Origin: Halonotius aquaticus
Lineage (GTDB): Archaea > Halobacteriota > Halobacteria > Halobacteriales > Haloferacaceae
DNA: 58,190 bases
Assembly: GCF_003605575.1 (NCBI RefSeq)
Contig: NZ_QKNY01000011.1
Location: 1 to 58,190 of the forward strand
Direction: 5' to 3'
In this document: piece by piece, positions 36,748 through 45,556 of the stretch
Layout: each line of letters starts with the position of its first letter
Numbering within the stretch: position 1 is the first letter of the stretch
The notes under the pieces: generated by a model
Database searches by the model: none
What the model was told of the DNA's origin: nothing
The model's input: only the letters and a program-made list of their open reading frames with translations
Translations under genes and position numbers: made by a program

Positions 36748-36864
36748 GCTCAAACGAAGTCATAGCCAGCGTCAATACTCACAAACACAAATCAATTGTT
36801 GCTATCTGGTAGAATAAATAGACAGTGTATAGTAGCTGGGGAGCAATAAACAAGTTGGGTAAAT

Positions 36865-37476
36865 ATGGCTAATGGCACTAATTTCTTCAGCAATACATCT
36901 GGCACGCGCGAAGAAATACTAGAATCCACATTTCATGCATTATGTGAGCATGGATATGCTGGGCTTACGATTTCCAAGATTGGAGACCATTTCGATAAAA
37001 GTCAGTCTCTCATCTATCACCACTATGACAATAAAGATGACTTACTTCTAGATCTGCTTGAATATATACTGGAAGAACTCGAATCACAGGTTCCTCTATC
37101 AACACAATCACCAAAAGAATATATCAATGAAATCGTTGAGCAAATATTTGGAGACACAGATAGCTCAAATGCGCAATTTTCAAAGGCAGTGTTGGAGTTA
37201 CGAGCACAAACAGCCCACAATGAGGAATATCGAGAGTTGTTTAAACGAAGTGATGAGTTTGTTCGCAAGCAAATAGCACTGGTCATCCAAGAAGGCAGTG
37301 AGCAAGGAGTATTTGATGTGAACCAGCCGAAGCAGGCCGCTGCACTTTTTCAGACAGTTATTGTAGGGATCCAAGGTCAACGAACGACAGATGATCAAAA
37401 TATGATTGGAAGCACAAAAGCTGAATTTCAGCGATATGTTGATCAATGTCTTCTATCTTCAGCAGAAAGAAAATAG
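36865..37476 (+). CDS. TetR/AcrR family transcriptional regulator
   Basis: A 203-residue regulator with the helix-turn-helix REEILESTFHALCEHGYAGLTISKIGDHFDKSQSLIYHHYDNKDDLLLDLL, closely matching the one at 32627. The C-terminal domain is helical and ends at a basic tail. It lies upstream of an RND exporter gene and a divergent small zinc-protein gene, whose promoters share a palindrome (37791-37808 and 38006-38023). It probably represses both. Confidence 0.92.
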   Translation: MANGTNFFSNTSGTREEILESTFHALCEHGYAGLTISKIGDHFDKSQSLIYHHYDNKDDLLLDLLEYILEELESQVPLSTQSPKEYINEIVEQIFGDTDSSNAQFSKAVLELRAQTAHNEEYRELFKRSDEFVRKQIALVIQEGSEQGVFDVNQPKQAAALFQTVIVGIQGQRTTDDQNMIGSTKAEFQRYVDQCLLSSAERK

Positions 37477-37511
37477 TACAGTTAGCACGATCTGTGTGTC
37501 TGTAATCACTT

Positions 37512-37757
37512 CTAAGGCAGATATCCACATTGTCTGATTATAGATTTCTTTGATTCGTTCCAGAGTGATAGACAATTTTTGCACCACGAACGGTGATTTG
37601 CTGGATACACATCGAGAGACTTCTTCTTTGATGCTGATGGTTCTCCGCATAAGGGGCCAGTATCAAATGGGATATGGAGTCTGATTCCACCTTTTGGTGA
37701 TACATAAACCGTGTTAATGTATTTCTCTACCCCTACGACCGCTTCTTGAGCCACCAT
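37512..37757 (-). CDS. Small Cys-rich protein, likely zinc-binding
   Basis: An 81-residue protein with LHIPFDTGPLCGEPSASKKK then DVYPANHRSWCKNCLSLWNESKK. The LCG, His and CKNC residues resemble small haloarchaeal zinc-binding proteins. I start at ATG 37757 because the in-frame ATG at 37802 overlaps an operator-like palindrome. The gene is divergent from the RND exporter and shares its regulator site, so it may be controlled by the TetR protein at 36865. Confidence 0.5.
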   Translation of the reverse strand: MVAQEAVVGVEKYINTVYVSPKGGIRLHIPFDTGPLCGEPSASKKKSLDVYPANHRSWCKNCLSLWNESKKSIIRQCGYLP

Positions 37758-37790
37758 ACCCGATGAACGGTCTTGGTAGATATACAGTTG

Positions 37791-37808
37791 TTGATTGAAC
37801 ATTCAATC
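37791..37808. promoter_or_regulatory. TetR-type operator, first copy
   Basis: Palindrome GATTGAAC/ATTCAATC within 37793-37808, one mismatch between arms. Read as TGATTGAACATTCAATCT it agrees with the site at 38006-38023 at 14 of 18 positions. It is about 34 bases upstream of the small zinc-protein start at 37757. Confidence 0.62.
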
Positions 37809-38005
37809 TATTTATTAACTATGTTTATTCACTAACACAGTCAGACTTGGTTTGGCTGGCACGAGCTGATTATGATAGTTGAGAAGTCAATACGTGTCTT
37901 AAAATAGCCTGAATCGACCATATCTGCCGTCCAGTGATTGAATGCGAGTTGAAGAAGCCACTACCAAGACAAGCCTTTGCTACTGAGCAATTCGGAACCC
38001 ATATA

Positions 38006-38023
38006 TGACTGAATATTCATTCA
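38006..38023. promoter_or_regulatory. TetR-type operator, second copy
   Basis: Arms TGACTGAAT and ATTCATTCA make an 18-bp palindrome with one mismatch. It stands 55 bases before the RND exporter start. The match with 37791-37808 suggests that one TetR protein controls both divergent genes. Confidence 0.65.
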
Positions 38024-38077
38024 ACTATAACGCGAACAAGCTGATCTGAAAAATCAACTTCAATTTGAATTTGAAAG

Positions 38078-40561
38078 ATGAATGTCGAATATCAAAAATA
38101 CATAGATGTAATCGATAGATGGATTGTGAATAGAAGCAAGACAGTCATACTTGCTTTTCTTGTTCTCACACTCATCCTCTCTGCTGGTTTGGGAATGACT
38201 GCAACTGATTCAGGAACATCGCAATTTACCGAGGGGGTTCCTGCTCAGGAAGCTTTTGACGATGTCAACGATAACTTTGAACAGCAACCATTCACTGAGG
38301 GGACTGGAACTACGACACTCATACAGCAAGAACAGAATGTGCTTGCAAAACAGTCGCTTGTGTCAATGCTGAAAGCACAACACCGGCTTGAACAGCGTCC
38401 ATCTCAACATGTCGCTGGTACTAACAGTTTTGCTCAAATTGTTGCCCAGACCTTAGATTCGGAAGCGACTACCACAGAAGCTCAAATACGAACTCTCGAA
38501 GGAGCGGGCCGCTCTGAGGTCAAGCAGACTACACGGGAAATACTTGAGCAACAACCGTCGACGGCAGGCCTTTTGAGCAATGATCTGAACAGAAAAGATC
38601 CCTCAGCATCTGCAACGTTAGCCACGGTCACTCACCAAGTCGAAGGGTTGTCTAGTGGTAGTAGTGCTGGCACACAGGGGACATCGCCACTGACACCGAT
38701 ACAACAAGAAGCAGAGTTTGTCGTCGGTTCAGTTGGAAGCGATATCACTGTATTCGGTAGTGGACTCATCTCAGCAGAACTGAGTAGCGTTATTTCAGAT
38801 TCGCTCATATTGGTTATACCTGCCGCAACACTTCTCATATTCATTTTCCTCGTCATTGCGTACCGAGACCCATTTGACCTGCTAGTCGGGCTGATCTGTA
38901 TCGGGATGACCATGGTATGGACGTTTGGGTTCATGGGGTGGGCTAATATCCCATTCACACAGATGCTAATTACGGTACCACCGCTCTTGCTTGCGATTGG
39001 TATTGACTTCGGTATCCACGCGGTCAATCGATATCGTGAGGAACGTGTTGAGGGAATTAATCCAACCGAGTCAATGGAAACTGCGACTGATCAGCTGCTA
39101 CCTGCATTCTTCATCGTAACAGGAACAACTGTACTTGGGTTCGCTGCAAATTTGGTCAGCGATCTTGGGCCGATTCGGGATCTTGGGCTCGTTGCTGGTA
39201 TTGGTATAATTTTCACCTTCTTGATTTTCGGTATTTTTCTACCCGCTCTGAAGCTATTTGTTGATACGAAGAGAGAGAAATACAATCTCCCATCATTCAG
39301 CATCGCACCGCTTGGATCAGAAGATTCCTCGACGGGCAAGGTGCTATCGGTCGGGGTTACAATCGCACGCCGTGGGCCATATGTCTTCTTTGCTTTGATC
39401 TTGATTTCGACAGCAGTTATGGGTGCATATGGAACTGGTATCGATACACGGTTTACCACCGAGGATTTCCTGCCACCTGAGGAGAGTCCAGACTACGTAG
39501 ATAATCTCCCCGACGCTATCGCACCAAGTGAGTACACAGTCACGAAAAACATCAATTTCTTAGAAGATAAATTCGAAAGCAGTGACAGTGATACCGTTAC
39601 AGTGTTTATAAAGGGAGAATTACAACGAGATTCTCGGTTGGAAGAGTTATATCGGATAAATAGTGATCCACCGGATTCGTTTGTGGAAAGTGGTAGTAGA
39701 GCTGATGCAACAAGCATACTCAGTGTTATCAACCAGTACAAACGTACTTCTCCTGAGTTTGCAGCTCTAGTCAATAGAAACGATATTAATGACAATGGAG
39801 TTCCGGATAAAAATCTCGGGAGGATCTACAAGGAACTGTTCAGTTCCTCCTATGCAGATCGCGCCGGATCATATATCACAGAGGACTATTCAAGCACTCG
39901 AATTGTCTACTCCGTAAAATCGGACGCAAGCCAAGAAGAAGTGACTGCAGACACGCAAATGGTTGCAGATCGGATGAGAATGTCAGCTACAGCAACTGGA
40001 AGTGTCGTAGTGACAAAAGCTGTCTCGGATGTTATTGCTGAGTCGGCATACATTAGCTTAGCTCTTGCAATCCTTGCGTCAGCTGTATTCCTCTTGATTG
40101 CGTATTGGATTCTTGAACAACGGCCAGGACTTGGTATTGCAAATCTGGTTCCGATTCTGCTAACAATAGCGGCTCTTGCGGCGACAATGCGGTACCTCGA
40201 TATCCCGTTCAATGTGCTTACTGGAACGACACTGTCCATTGGGATTGGTTTAGGAATCGATTATTCTGCTCACCTTGTCCACCGCTTTTCGGAGGAGTAT
40301 CGTGGATCTGTTGAGTTGTATGATGCACTTGCTGTAAGCGTTAGAGGAACTGGTGGTGCGTTAGCCGGAAGTATGCTCACAACGACATCTGGAACGGGCG
40401 TATTAGTACTAGCAATTGTTCCAATTCTCGGGCAATTTGGGCTGCTTATTGCACTCAGCGTCCTGTATTCGTTCGTTGCCTCTGTCTTGACGCTTCCTAC
40501 CACACTCGTGATGTGGAAGCGCGGCGGAGACCACCTGAAAAAATACCGTATAATTTCCTAA
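38078..40561 (+). CDS. RND-superfamily (MMPL-type) exporter
   Basis: An 827-residue exporter with 12 membrane segments in two halves and two large extracellular loops (about residues 50-225 and 425-650). Motifs include LAIGIDFGIHAVNRYREER in the first half and LSIGIGLGIDYSAHLVHRFSEEY in the second, the RND core segments with the conserved Asp. TM4-like TTTSGTGVLVLAIVPILGQFGLLIAL is at the end. It is downstream of a TetR gene and shares its operator, a common layout for drug or lipid efflux. Substrate unknown. Confidence 0.92.
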   Translation: MNVEYQKYIDVIDRWIVNRSKTVILAFLVLTLILSAGLGMTATDSGTSQFTEGVPAQEAFDDVNDNFEQQPFTEGTGTTTLIQQEQNVLAKQSLVSMLKAQHRLEQRPSQHVAGTNSFAQIVAQTLDSEATTTEAQIRTLEGAGRSEVKQTTREILEQQPSTAGLLSNDLNRKDPSASATLATVTHQVEGLSSGSSAGTQGTSPLTPIQQEAEFVVGSVGSDITVFGSGLISAELSSVISDSLILVIPAATLLIFIFLVIAYRDPFDLLVGLICIGMTMVWTFGFMGWANIPFTQMLITVPPLLLAIGIDFGIHAVNRYREERVEGINPTESMETATDQLLPAFFIVTGTTVLGFAANLVSDLGPIRDLGLVAGIGIIFTFLIFGIFLPALKLFVDTKREKYNLPSFSIAPLGSEDSSTGKVLSVGVTIARRGPYVFFALILISTAVMGAYGTGIDTRFTTEDFLPPEESPDYVDNLPDAIAPSEYTVTKNINFLEDKFESSDSDTVTVFIKGELQRDSRLEELYRINSDPPDSFVESGSRADATSILSVINQYKRTSPEFAALVNRNDINDNGVPDKNLGRIYKELFSSSYADRAGSYITEDYSSTRIVYSVKSDASQEEVTADTQMVADRMRMSATATGSVVVTKAVSDVIAESAYISLALAILASAVFLLIAYWILEQRPGLGIANLVPILLTIAALAATMRYLDIPFNVLTGTTLSIGIGLGIDYSAHLVHRFSEEYRGSVELYDALAVSVRGTGGALAGSMLTTTSGTGVLVLAIVPILGQFGLLIALSVLYSFVASVLTLPTTLVMWKRGGDHLKKYRIIS

Positions 40562-40938
40562 TTATTGTTTTGTTGATATTATTCTCATTGGGCGCACTTC
40601 TCAATACCAGATACGCGCGTTCTATTCAGCAGTTGGCGAAGCAACCCATACAGTAGTTGATAGACAGCCGACTGACCGATACAGAGGTTGTACCTTGCAT
40701 GGTTCTAGAGAGGTACAGTATATTTAACAGATAGAACTGACATAGAAATTATAATTTTACGGTTGATTCCCATAGAAATCATAAGATAAAAAATATGAGC
40801 TTGAATGGCATTGTTTAGCTCTGTTGTTGATCTTCGCTGATGTACTGGAACTGAACGTAAAGCACTTCTATAGCTAAACTGGTATTTTAATTGTATATGA
40901 GCTTTTGAATGAAACAGCGTGCATCTAATTTGGTGGGA
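40562..40938. other. Intergenic segment holding a degenerate repeat copy
   Basis: No gene is visible in 377 bases. Bases 40611-40690 (ATACGCG then TCTATTCAGCAG, then CAGTAGTTGATAGA, then CGACTGACCGATACAGA) align with 57181-57259 at roughly 70%. The rest is AT-rich and shows no other structure I can support. Confidence 0.6.
40611..40690. repeat. Dispersed intergenic repeat, copy A
   Basis: About 80 bases matching copy B at 57181-57259. Shared blocks are ATACGCG, TCTATTCAGCAG, a CAGTA-TTGA block, CGACTGA and ATACAGA. It could be the end of a mobile element or a conserved non-coding element. Confidence 0.62.
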
Positions 40939-41142
40939 TCAAAACGAAAATATAGAGATATGGGCAAGCCATTTATAACTACGGACGGCATCAACGCAGT
41001 CGTCACAGAGTTCCTGCTCCATGGTCGTGTGTGTTCCGTCCCGATTGTGAACGCGCAGAGTTCGTCTAATCCCACTTCTCCGGGAGCACGCTTCACAGCC
41101 TGCAGGAGAATCGTCAGTTAATAACAGCTGTACCATGTCCAT
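40939..41142 (-). CDS. Small Cys-rich protein, possible zinc finger
   Basis: A 67-residue protein with SPAGCEACSRRSGI and QELCDDCVDAVRSYKW, giving two Cys-x2-Cys pairs 34 residues apart, a plausible zinc site of a small haloarchaeal finger protein. The start is ATG 41142 or 41136 (MVQLLLTDDSP). No signal or membrane segment is present. Moderate confidence, as the region is AT-rich and intergenic. Confidence 0.5.
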   Translation of the reverse strand: MDMVQLLLTDDSPAGCEACSRRSGIRRTLRVHNRDGTHTTMEQELCDDCVDAVRSYKWLAHISIFSF

Positions 41143-41310
41143 ATTTATATTTCTTAGCGTAACTGTATGAGGATTCTGGCGGGCCCATCATGGCATTTAT
41201 ATCCGCTTCTCTGTCAGTGTTTGTTGATTTCTCATGATAATATCGCCCGAATTAGGGAATGGATTCAATTGTTGCGCCCGATCAGTCCCTTGGATTTCGA
41301 CGACTGTGTG

Positions 41311-41967
41311 TCAAGTATCCGATGCAGTGAGTAGCAACGTATTCGCAACCAGCATATCGATGGCTCGTCTCAGCCGTTCGGATGCTGCTTGATCAGAAAT
41401 ATCGAACTCGTTAGCAATTTCTTGTGTTGAGATCTGCCGTGGGAGCGCGTAATAACCCATTTCGACGGCATACATAAGCGTCTCACGCTGCGGTGCTGTC
41501 AGTCCATACCACGGCCCGGCATCGGGTTTTGTTGGATTGTAGATGCGCCTGATATCGACTGGGATATCACTCTCGAAACAGTCCTTCTGAAATTCTGAGA
41601 GGGCGTCGTGGGTGCGGAATCGAATTTGAAAGACCCAGGTATCTTGTCCACCAGTCGCCTCCAGAATGTGCCCATCCACAGTCAGTACACTATTAAAAAA
41701 CCCTTCAGTATCCATTTTCCAATCTAACCCATACAGTGTTTCCGCATTGTGAGAGCTGACAACATAGAGATTAGAGACCGTTGGATGGTCTCGAACACGC
41801 GCCTCAAATTTTTCGCGGACATGATCGGTGGCATGAAAAAATGGGACTGACCGGCCACCAAGTGGTACCATCGTTTTGAGAGTTATTTTCCCCTCTCCCT
41901 CGGTGGCTAAAATTTGGCCAAGCTGAAACTCTGTTGCTGGGAGGGCCAGTTCAATGATAACAGGCAC
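41311..41967 (-). CDS. Bat-like helix-turn-helix regulator
   Basis: A 218-residue regulator of the bacterio-opsin-activator family. It begins MPVIIELALPATEFQLGQILA, a typical start of the N-terminal ligand domain, and the C-terminal HTH_10 reads GLTAPQRETLMYAVEMGYYALPRQISTQEIANEFDISDQAASERLRRAID. No PAS or GAF domain is attached. It probably acts by itself on nearby genes. Its target is not evident. Confidence 0.92.
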   Translation of the reverse strand: MPVIIELALPATEFQLGQILATEGEGKITLKTMVPLGGRSVPFFHATDHVREKFEARVRDHPTVSNLYVVSSHNAETLYGLDWKMDTEGFFNSVLTVDGHILEATGGQDTWVFQIRFRTHDALSEFQKDCFESDIPVDIRRIYNPTKPDAGPWYGLTAPQRETLMYAVEMGYYALPRQISTQEIANEFDISDQAASERLRRAIDMLVANTLLLTASDT

Positions 41968-42088
41968 AGATATTCACAAACAGACAGGCGAATTAAAGCC
42001 TCGCTCTGTTGTTAGCCGGATCCGTGCACAAAGCATGGTTGACCATGCTTTTCGGTATACATATGCCCGTGGCCGATAATAATTATCT

Positions 42089-42193
42089 ATGTTGTTAGCC
42101 AACAGAACTCCAGATGGGCGTTTTGATGTCCGCATTAGCTCTACCGAGTTCGGCCAGCTTGGCATCAAACAACGGTTTGAGGCGGCCGTATGA
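42089..42193 (+). CDS. Very small protein, first of a two-gene unit
   Basis: A 34-residue open frame, MLLANRTPDGRFDVRIS then STEFGQLGIKQRFEAAV, ending by overlapping the next start as ATGA. The overlap and the well-formed second gene support it. No domain is recognised. Confidence 0.45.
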   Translation: MLLANRTPDGRFDVRISSTEFGQLGIKQRFEAAV

Positions 42194-42366
42194 GTGATCC
42201 ATTGCGGACAGATTCTTTCACCAGCAAAGCCGATTTTGAAACCGCGCTGGGAACATTACTTGATGCAGCCGAAAAGAATGATATTGATCCCAAGGGGAGT
42301 TGGGTTTTCAGTACCGACAGCAAGATTGGTCATAACTATGAGGTCATTGTGTATGAACTAGAGTAA
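42190..42366 (+). CDS. Small haloarchaeal conserved-type protein
   Basis: A 58-residue acidic protein, MSDPLRTDSFTSKADFETAL then TLLDAAEKNDIDPKGSW and a final YEVIVYELE. The pattern of a short helix plus a GSWVF strand is familiar from small haloarchaeal proteins of unknown role. It overlaps the previous 34-residue frame by ATGA. It is too short for easy automatic calling. Confidence 0.6.
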   Translation: MSDPLRTDSFTSKADFETALGTLLDAAEKNDIDPKGSWVFSTDSKIGHNYEVIVYELE

Positions 42367-42755
42367 GCACAGAGCAAAATCGGAGAACAACCGGTCAACA
42401 ATCACTGTGAATCAATCTGTGAGTGTGATCATATCTAACAGATTTCGGTTACTGGCGGTGTGACGCTGGGGGGCACAGTTCAACAGTACTGCTGTTACAG
42501 TGGCACTGAGCGGCTGATTAACGCCACAACTTGTTTAATTATTTAGCTATGTGAAATCGAACTACGATCATTTCTCGTCTGTATAAGCGGCATTATGTAT
42601 TAGGGTGAGAAGCTATACGCCAGTGAAAGAATCTTATTATTATGCAGGTTCTAAAGACGAAAATATCCTTTTCAGATGCCCGTCAGTCGATGAACCGATA
42701 TGGTGAACTGCTGGCTTTTGTTCTCATGCCTATGATTGACTACGGGGTGAGGTAG
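42367..42755. other. Intergenic segment, nothing recognised
   Basis: 389 bases of AT-rich DNA between the small protein pair and the TrmB gene. I see no open frame, palindrome or repeat that I can support. It probably holds the TrmB promoter near its right end. Confidence 0.5.
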
Positions 42756-43559
42756 ATGGATGCAGACCCAAATAGTGAGGAGGCGGTCGAAGTCCTCCAA
42801 CAACTTGGCCTCAAAGAGTACGAGGCCAAGTGTTTCGTTGGGTTGACGCGGCTTAATATGAGCACAGCAAAAAAACTCAGCAGTCTTACCGATGTCCCCC
42901 GTACCCGAATATACGACGCGATACGCATTCTTGAGGCACAGGGGTTAGTTGAGATCCAACACACGAGCCCACAACGCTTTCGCGCAGTTTCCTTAGAGGA
43001 GGCAACTGCCACACTTCGTGATCAGTATGAGGGTCGTGTTGATCGGCTTCACAACGCGCTCAACAGAGTCGAGACCGTCGAGGATGACGACAGCTCGTCG
43101 GTACAGGAAGTCTGGACGATGCGCGGCCGCGACCCGATCGAAAACCGGACGGAGCAACTCATCAACACAGCGACCGAAGAGATTGTCTTGGTTATCGGGG
43201 ATCAAACGCTGTTGACTGCAGACTTGGTCGAGACGCTAACCGGGGTGGAAGACGACATCGAACTAACCGTGGGCGCACTAACACCGTCGCTGCAAGCAGA
43301 GATCCAAACAGCCGTGCCGGCCGCCACGACGTTCGTCTCGGAGCTTGGATGGTTGCACGGTGAGCATGCAACGGTGGATGATACTGCGATTGGTCGCCTG
43401 CTAATGGTTGATGGTGCCTCAATTCTAGTAAGTTCGATCATCCCGGATTCAAAAGCCGAACAAGCCGTTTTCGGTGAGGGATTCGGAAACGGGCTTGTAG
43501 TGGTTGCTCGCCGGCTGATGTCTCAGGGGCTTGTCACCGAGAACACGTCGGGAGCGTAG
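42756..43559 (+). CDS. TrmB-family transcriptional regulator
   Basis: A 267-residue regulator. The N-terminal TrmB-type winged helix reads VLQQLGLKEYEAKCFVGLTRLNMSTAKKLSSLTDVPRTRIYDAIRILEAQGLVEI, followed by a dimer helix (TLRDQYEGRVDRLHNALNRVET) and a C-terminal sensor-like domain without a clear sugar-binding fold. It belongs to the group that senses metabolic signals. The start is ATG 42756. It converges on the DUF7344 gene. Confidence 0.9.
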   Translation: MDADPNSEEAVEVLQQLGLKEYEAKCFVGLTRLNMSTAKKLSSLTDVPRTRIYDAIRILEAQGLVEIQHTSPQRFRAVSLEEATATLRDQYEGRVDRLHNALNRVETVEDDDSSSVQEVWTMRGRDPIENRTEQLINTATEEIVLVIGDQTLLTADLVETLTGVEDDIELTVGALTPSLQAEIQTAVPAATTFVSELGWLHGEHATVDDTAIGRLLMVDGASILVSSIIPDSKAEQAVFGEGFGNGLVVVARRLMSQGLVTENTSGA

Positions 43560-43582
43560 CTGTTGGGACGCTGACGGCACTG

Positions 43583-44182
43583 TTATTCGGTAATTTCCCG
43601 TGGTGGCTCCACCTCAGGAGGCGTCGTTGCGGATCCGATCAGCGTCCGTCGATCACGGAGGTAATGGAGGCTGCTGGTGACAACGAAGACGCCACTGGCA
43701 AGCAGTGCGTAACCGAATCCGCCAACGGAGGAAAACGGTGTCACCCCTTGGACGGCGATGACTACCAACACAGAGATAACCGCACTCAGCAGCAAATAAA
43801 ATTGGCTCCACGGGAGGTCGTCAGGTGGAACAATATCGAGGTAGAGATCAAACTCCTGAATCTGATCGGTGATACTGATGGTTTTGCGATCTTTCGCATA
43901 CACAATCACATCTAGTCGATCCATCGTCGGAAGATGCGTTTGGTGGAGAGCGGTATACACTCGCTTTCGTTGCTTCGGTGTCACTGCGTGCAGTTCAACG
44001 CCATTTTCCCATGCGGCGATCTGTGTAGAAAGTTCTCGGATGGTAACCGACTCACCGACCTGTGACAAGTAATGAAGTGTGAACCGACGCCGGCGACTGC
44101 TTAGTGTTTCGAAGACAGCTTCGGTTGATAGTCCTTGCTCGTCGGCTGGGAGTGATTTGGCAACCGCCCGCAGTTTGCTCAT
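43583..44182 (-). CDS. Membrane-anchored winged-helix regulator (DUF7344-like)
   Basis: A 199-residue protein. Residues 20-105 are a winged-helix domain: TEAVFETLSSRRRRFTLHYLSQVGESVTIRELSTQIAAWENG and RVYTALHQTHLPTMDRLDVIVY, the DUF7344 pattern. Residues 125-180 hold two membrane segments (FYLLLSAVISVLVVIAVQGV, GFGYALLASGVFVVTSSL). It keeps a DNA-binding domain at the membrane. A second such gene lies at 45557-46099; the two are paralogues flanking the 44,300-45,518 stretch. Confidence 0.85.
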   Translation of the reverse strand: MSKLRAVAKSLPADEQGLSTEAVFETLSSRRRRFTLHYLSQVGESVTIRELSTQIAAWENGVELHAVTPKQRKRVYTALHQTHLPTMDRLDVIVYAKDRKTISITDQIQEFDLYLDIVPPDDLPWSQFYLLLSAVISVLVVIAVQGVTPFSSVGGFGYALLASGVFVVTSSLHYLRDRRTLIGSATTPPEVEPPREITE

Positions 44183-44300
44183 ATGACCAGTCGAGAACTC
44201 TGTGAAGCATTAATACCACACAATTTCCATATCATTTGATTATTAATTAATTGAGTGACAAAAATCGATTCCGCTCTCACTATCCTGATTCAACGAGAGA

Positions 44301-44620
44301 ATCCCGCCCTTCCCATGAGTGACGGGTGTTCCGACGCTCGGTCGGAACCGAGGAGCAAACAGGGCATTAACGAGAGCATTGACCGCCATGACCCGTAGGG
44401 TGAGAGTCTGCCGCTGAAACCGGCGGGCGATGATACCTCACGGGATGGTAGCGCCCGTGACAGCGCCACGACCCACCGAGTGACGAGCGAGGAACCCTCG
44501 CAGATGACTCTCTCGACTTTCCACGGGTCGGAACCCTCTGCCAGCAACAGCGAAACGTAGCTGGTATTCCCCATGCGTAGGAAGCCGCGCCGTGCACGGC
44601 GCGGAGGATATCACTTTTAC
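44301..44620 (+). ncRNA. Structured non-coding segment, candidate RNA or element tail
   Basis: About 320 GC-richer bases with no supported gene and many stems: GTTCCGAC/GTCGGAAC (44328-44348), CACGGG/CCCGTG (44439-44459), GCGAGG/CCTCGC with a three-base loop (44487-44501), long-range GAGAGTC (44402-44408) with GACTCTC (44506-44512), CGACCC with GGGTCG (44469-44474, 44525-44530), and a perfect 20-bp palindrome at 44585-44604 followed by AGGATATCA. That end is like the right end of IS200/IS605 TnpB elements (compare 56556-56590). So it may be a solo element tail with omega-RNA-like parts, or an independent RNA. Strand and identity are inferred. Confidence 0.45.
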
Positions 44621-44693
44621 TCGAATGACTTCTTCAAGACGTTCAGGGCAACCATACCTATTTGTTCTAATCACTATCGTTTAGCGGAACTAC

Positions 44694-45518
44694 ATGACAC
44701 AAAAACCGACTCCTAACTTTTTGCGGGCGATTCACCGCCCCGAGTATACCGGTGACAATCGGTGTCGCCCTTGTACCGTCATCAACCTCATGCTTGCGGG
44801 GGCGATAACTGCTGGGGCCGCGGCTGTCTGGCAGCCAGCTATCATTCCGGTTGCGTTGGTTTCGCTTGCGAGTATTTATTTTCGTGGGTACCTGGTACCT
44901 GGCACGCCTGCGTTAACCAAACGGTATCTTCCTGACCGGGTACTCGATCTGTTTGGAAAGTCGGCGACCGACACCTCGATGCCACCGGAGGAACCGACGG
45001 ATACATTCGACATTGTCTCCTTCCTCACCCGAACATCGGTTGTGGTCGACGACGGTGACGATATTGGTCTCGCCCCGGAATTTGAAGTAGATCTCAAAGT
45101 GGCCGCACTTGAGCTTGATTCCGATGCAGCACTCCTTGCTGGTTCGGCTGATCTGCTAGATGTTGCCCCGGAGCAGCTATCGTTTGTCGATGGCGGCCTG
45201 TCGTGGCGTGTCTCTGTTGACGACTCGATCCGTGGCAAGTGGGAGTCACGTGCGGCATTTATTTCTGATCTCGCGGCTCACCGTACACTTGCCGACTGGA
45301 CTAATGAATGGGATGTGGTACCGGGTTCGGCTCGGGGACGGATCCTCTCAGCAATCCGCGCCTGCTGTGACACCTGCCCCGTCTGCTGGGGCGAGATCAG
45401 GCTTGGAACCGAATCAGTGAGCTCCTGCTGTCGAGAGTACGAGGTGGTAGCTGCCGTCTGTCACGACTGTGATGCTCGCCTCTTCGAGACTGATGCAGCT
45501 GCTGTTAGTGACGATTAA
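44694..45518 (+). CDS. Membrane protein with possible C-terminal zinc site
   Basis: A 274-residue protein. Residues 20-70 hold a conserved-looking DNRCRPCTVINLMLAGAIT and two membrane segments (AVWQPAIIPVALVSLASIYF). The soluble middle is acidic. The C-terminus is Cys-rich: RACCDTCPVCWGEIRLGTESVSSCCREYEVVAAVCHDCDARLF, suggesting a zinc ribbon or two. It lies between the two DUF7344 regulator genes and may belong to the surface-structure locus. The function is unknown. Confidence 0.75.
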   Translation: MTQKPTPNFLRAIHRPEYTGDNRCRPCTVINLMLAGAITAGAAAVWQPAIIPVALVSLASIYFRGYLVPGTPALTKRYLPDRVLDLFGKSATDTSMPPEEPTDTFDIVSFLTRTSVVVDDGDDIGLAPEFEVDLKVAALELDSDAALLAGSADLLDVAPEQLSFVDGGLSWRVSVDDSIRGKWESRAAFISDLAAHRTLADWTNEWDVVPGSARGRILSAIRACCDTCPVCWGEIRLGTESVSSCCREYEVVAAVCHDCDARLFETDAAAVSDD

Positions 45519-45556
45519 ACGAACCCACATCGCGGGCTCTCATTTTATCGACAATA

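Noticed and set aside
44290-44574. 94-codon frame on the minus strand
   Set aside because: It overlaps the stem-rich segment, is not acidic like haloarchaeal proteins, and its bases are better explained by the palindromes.
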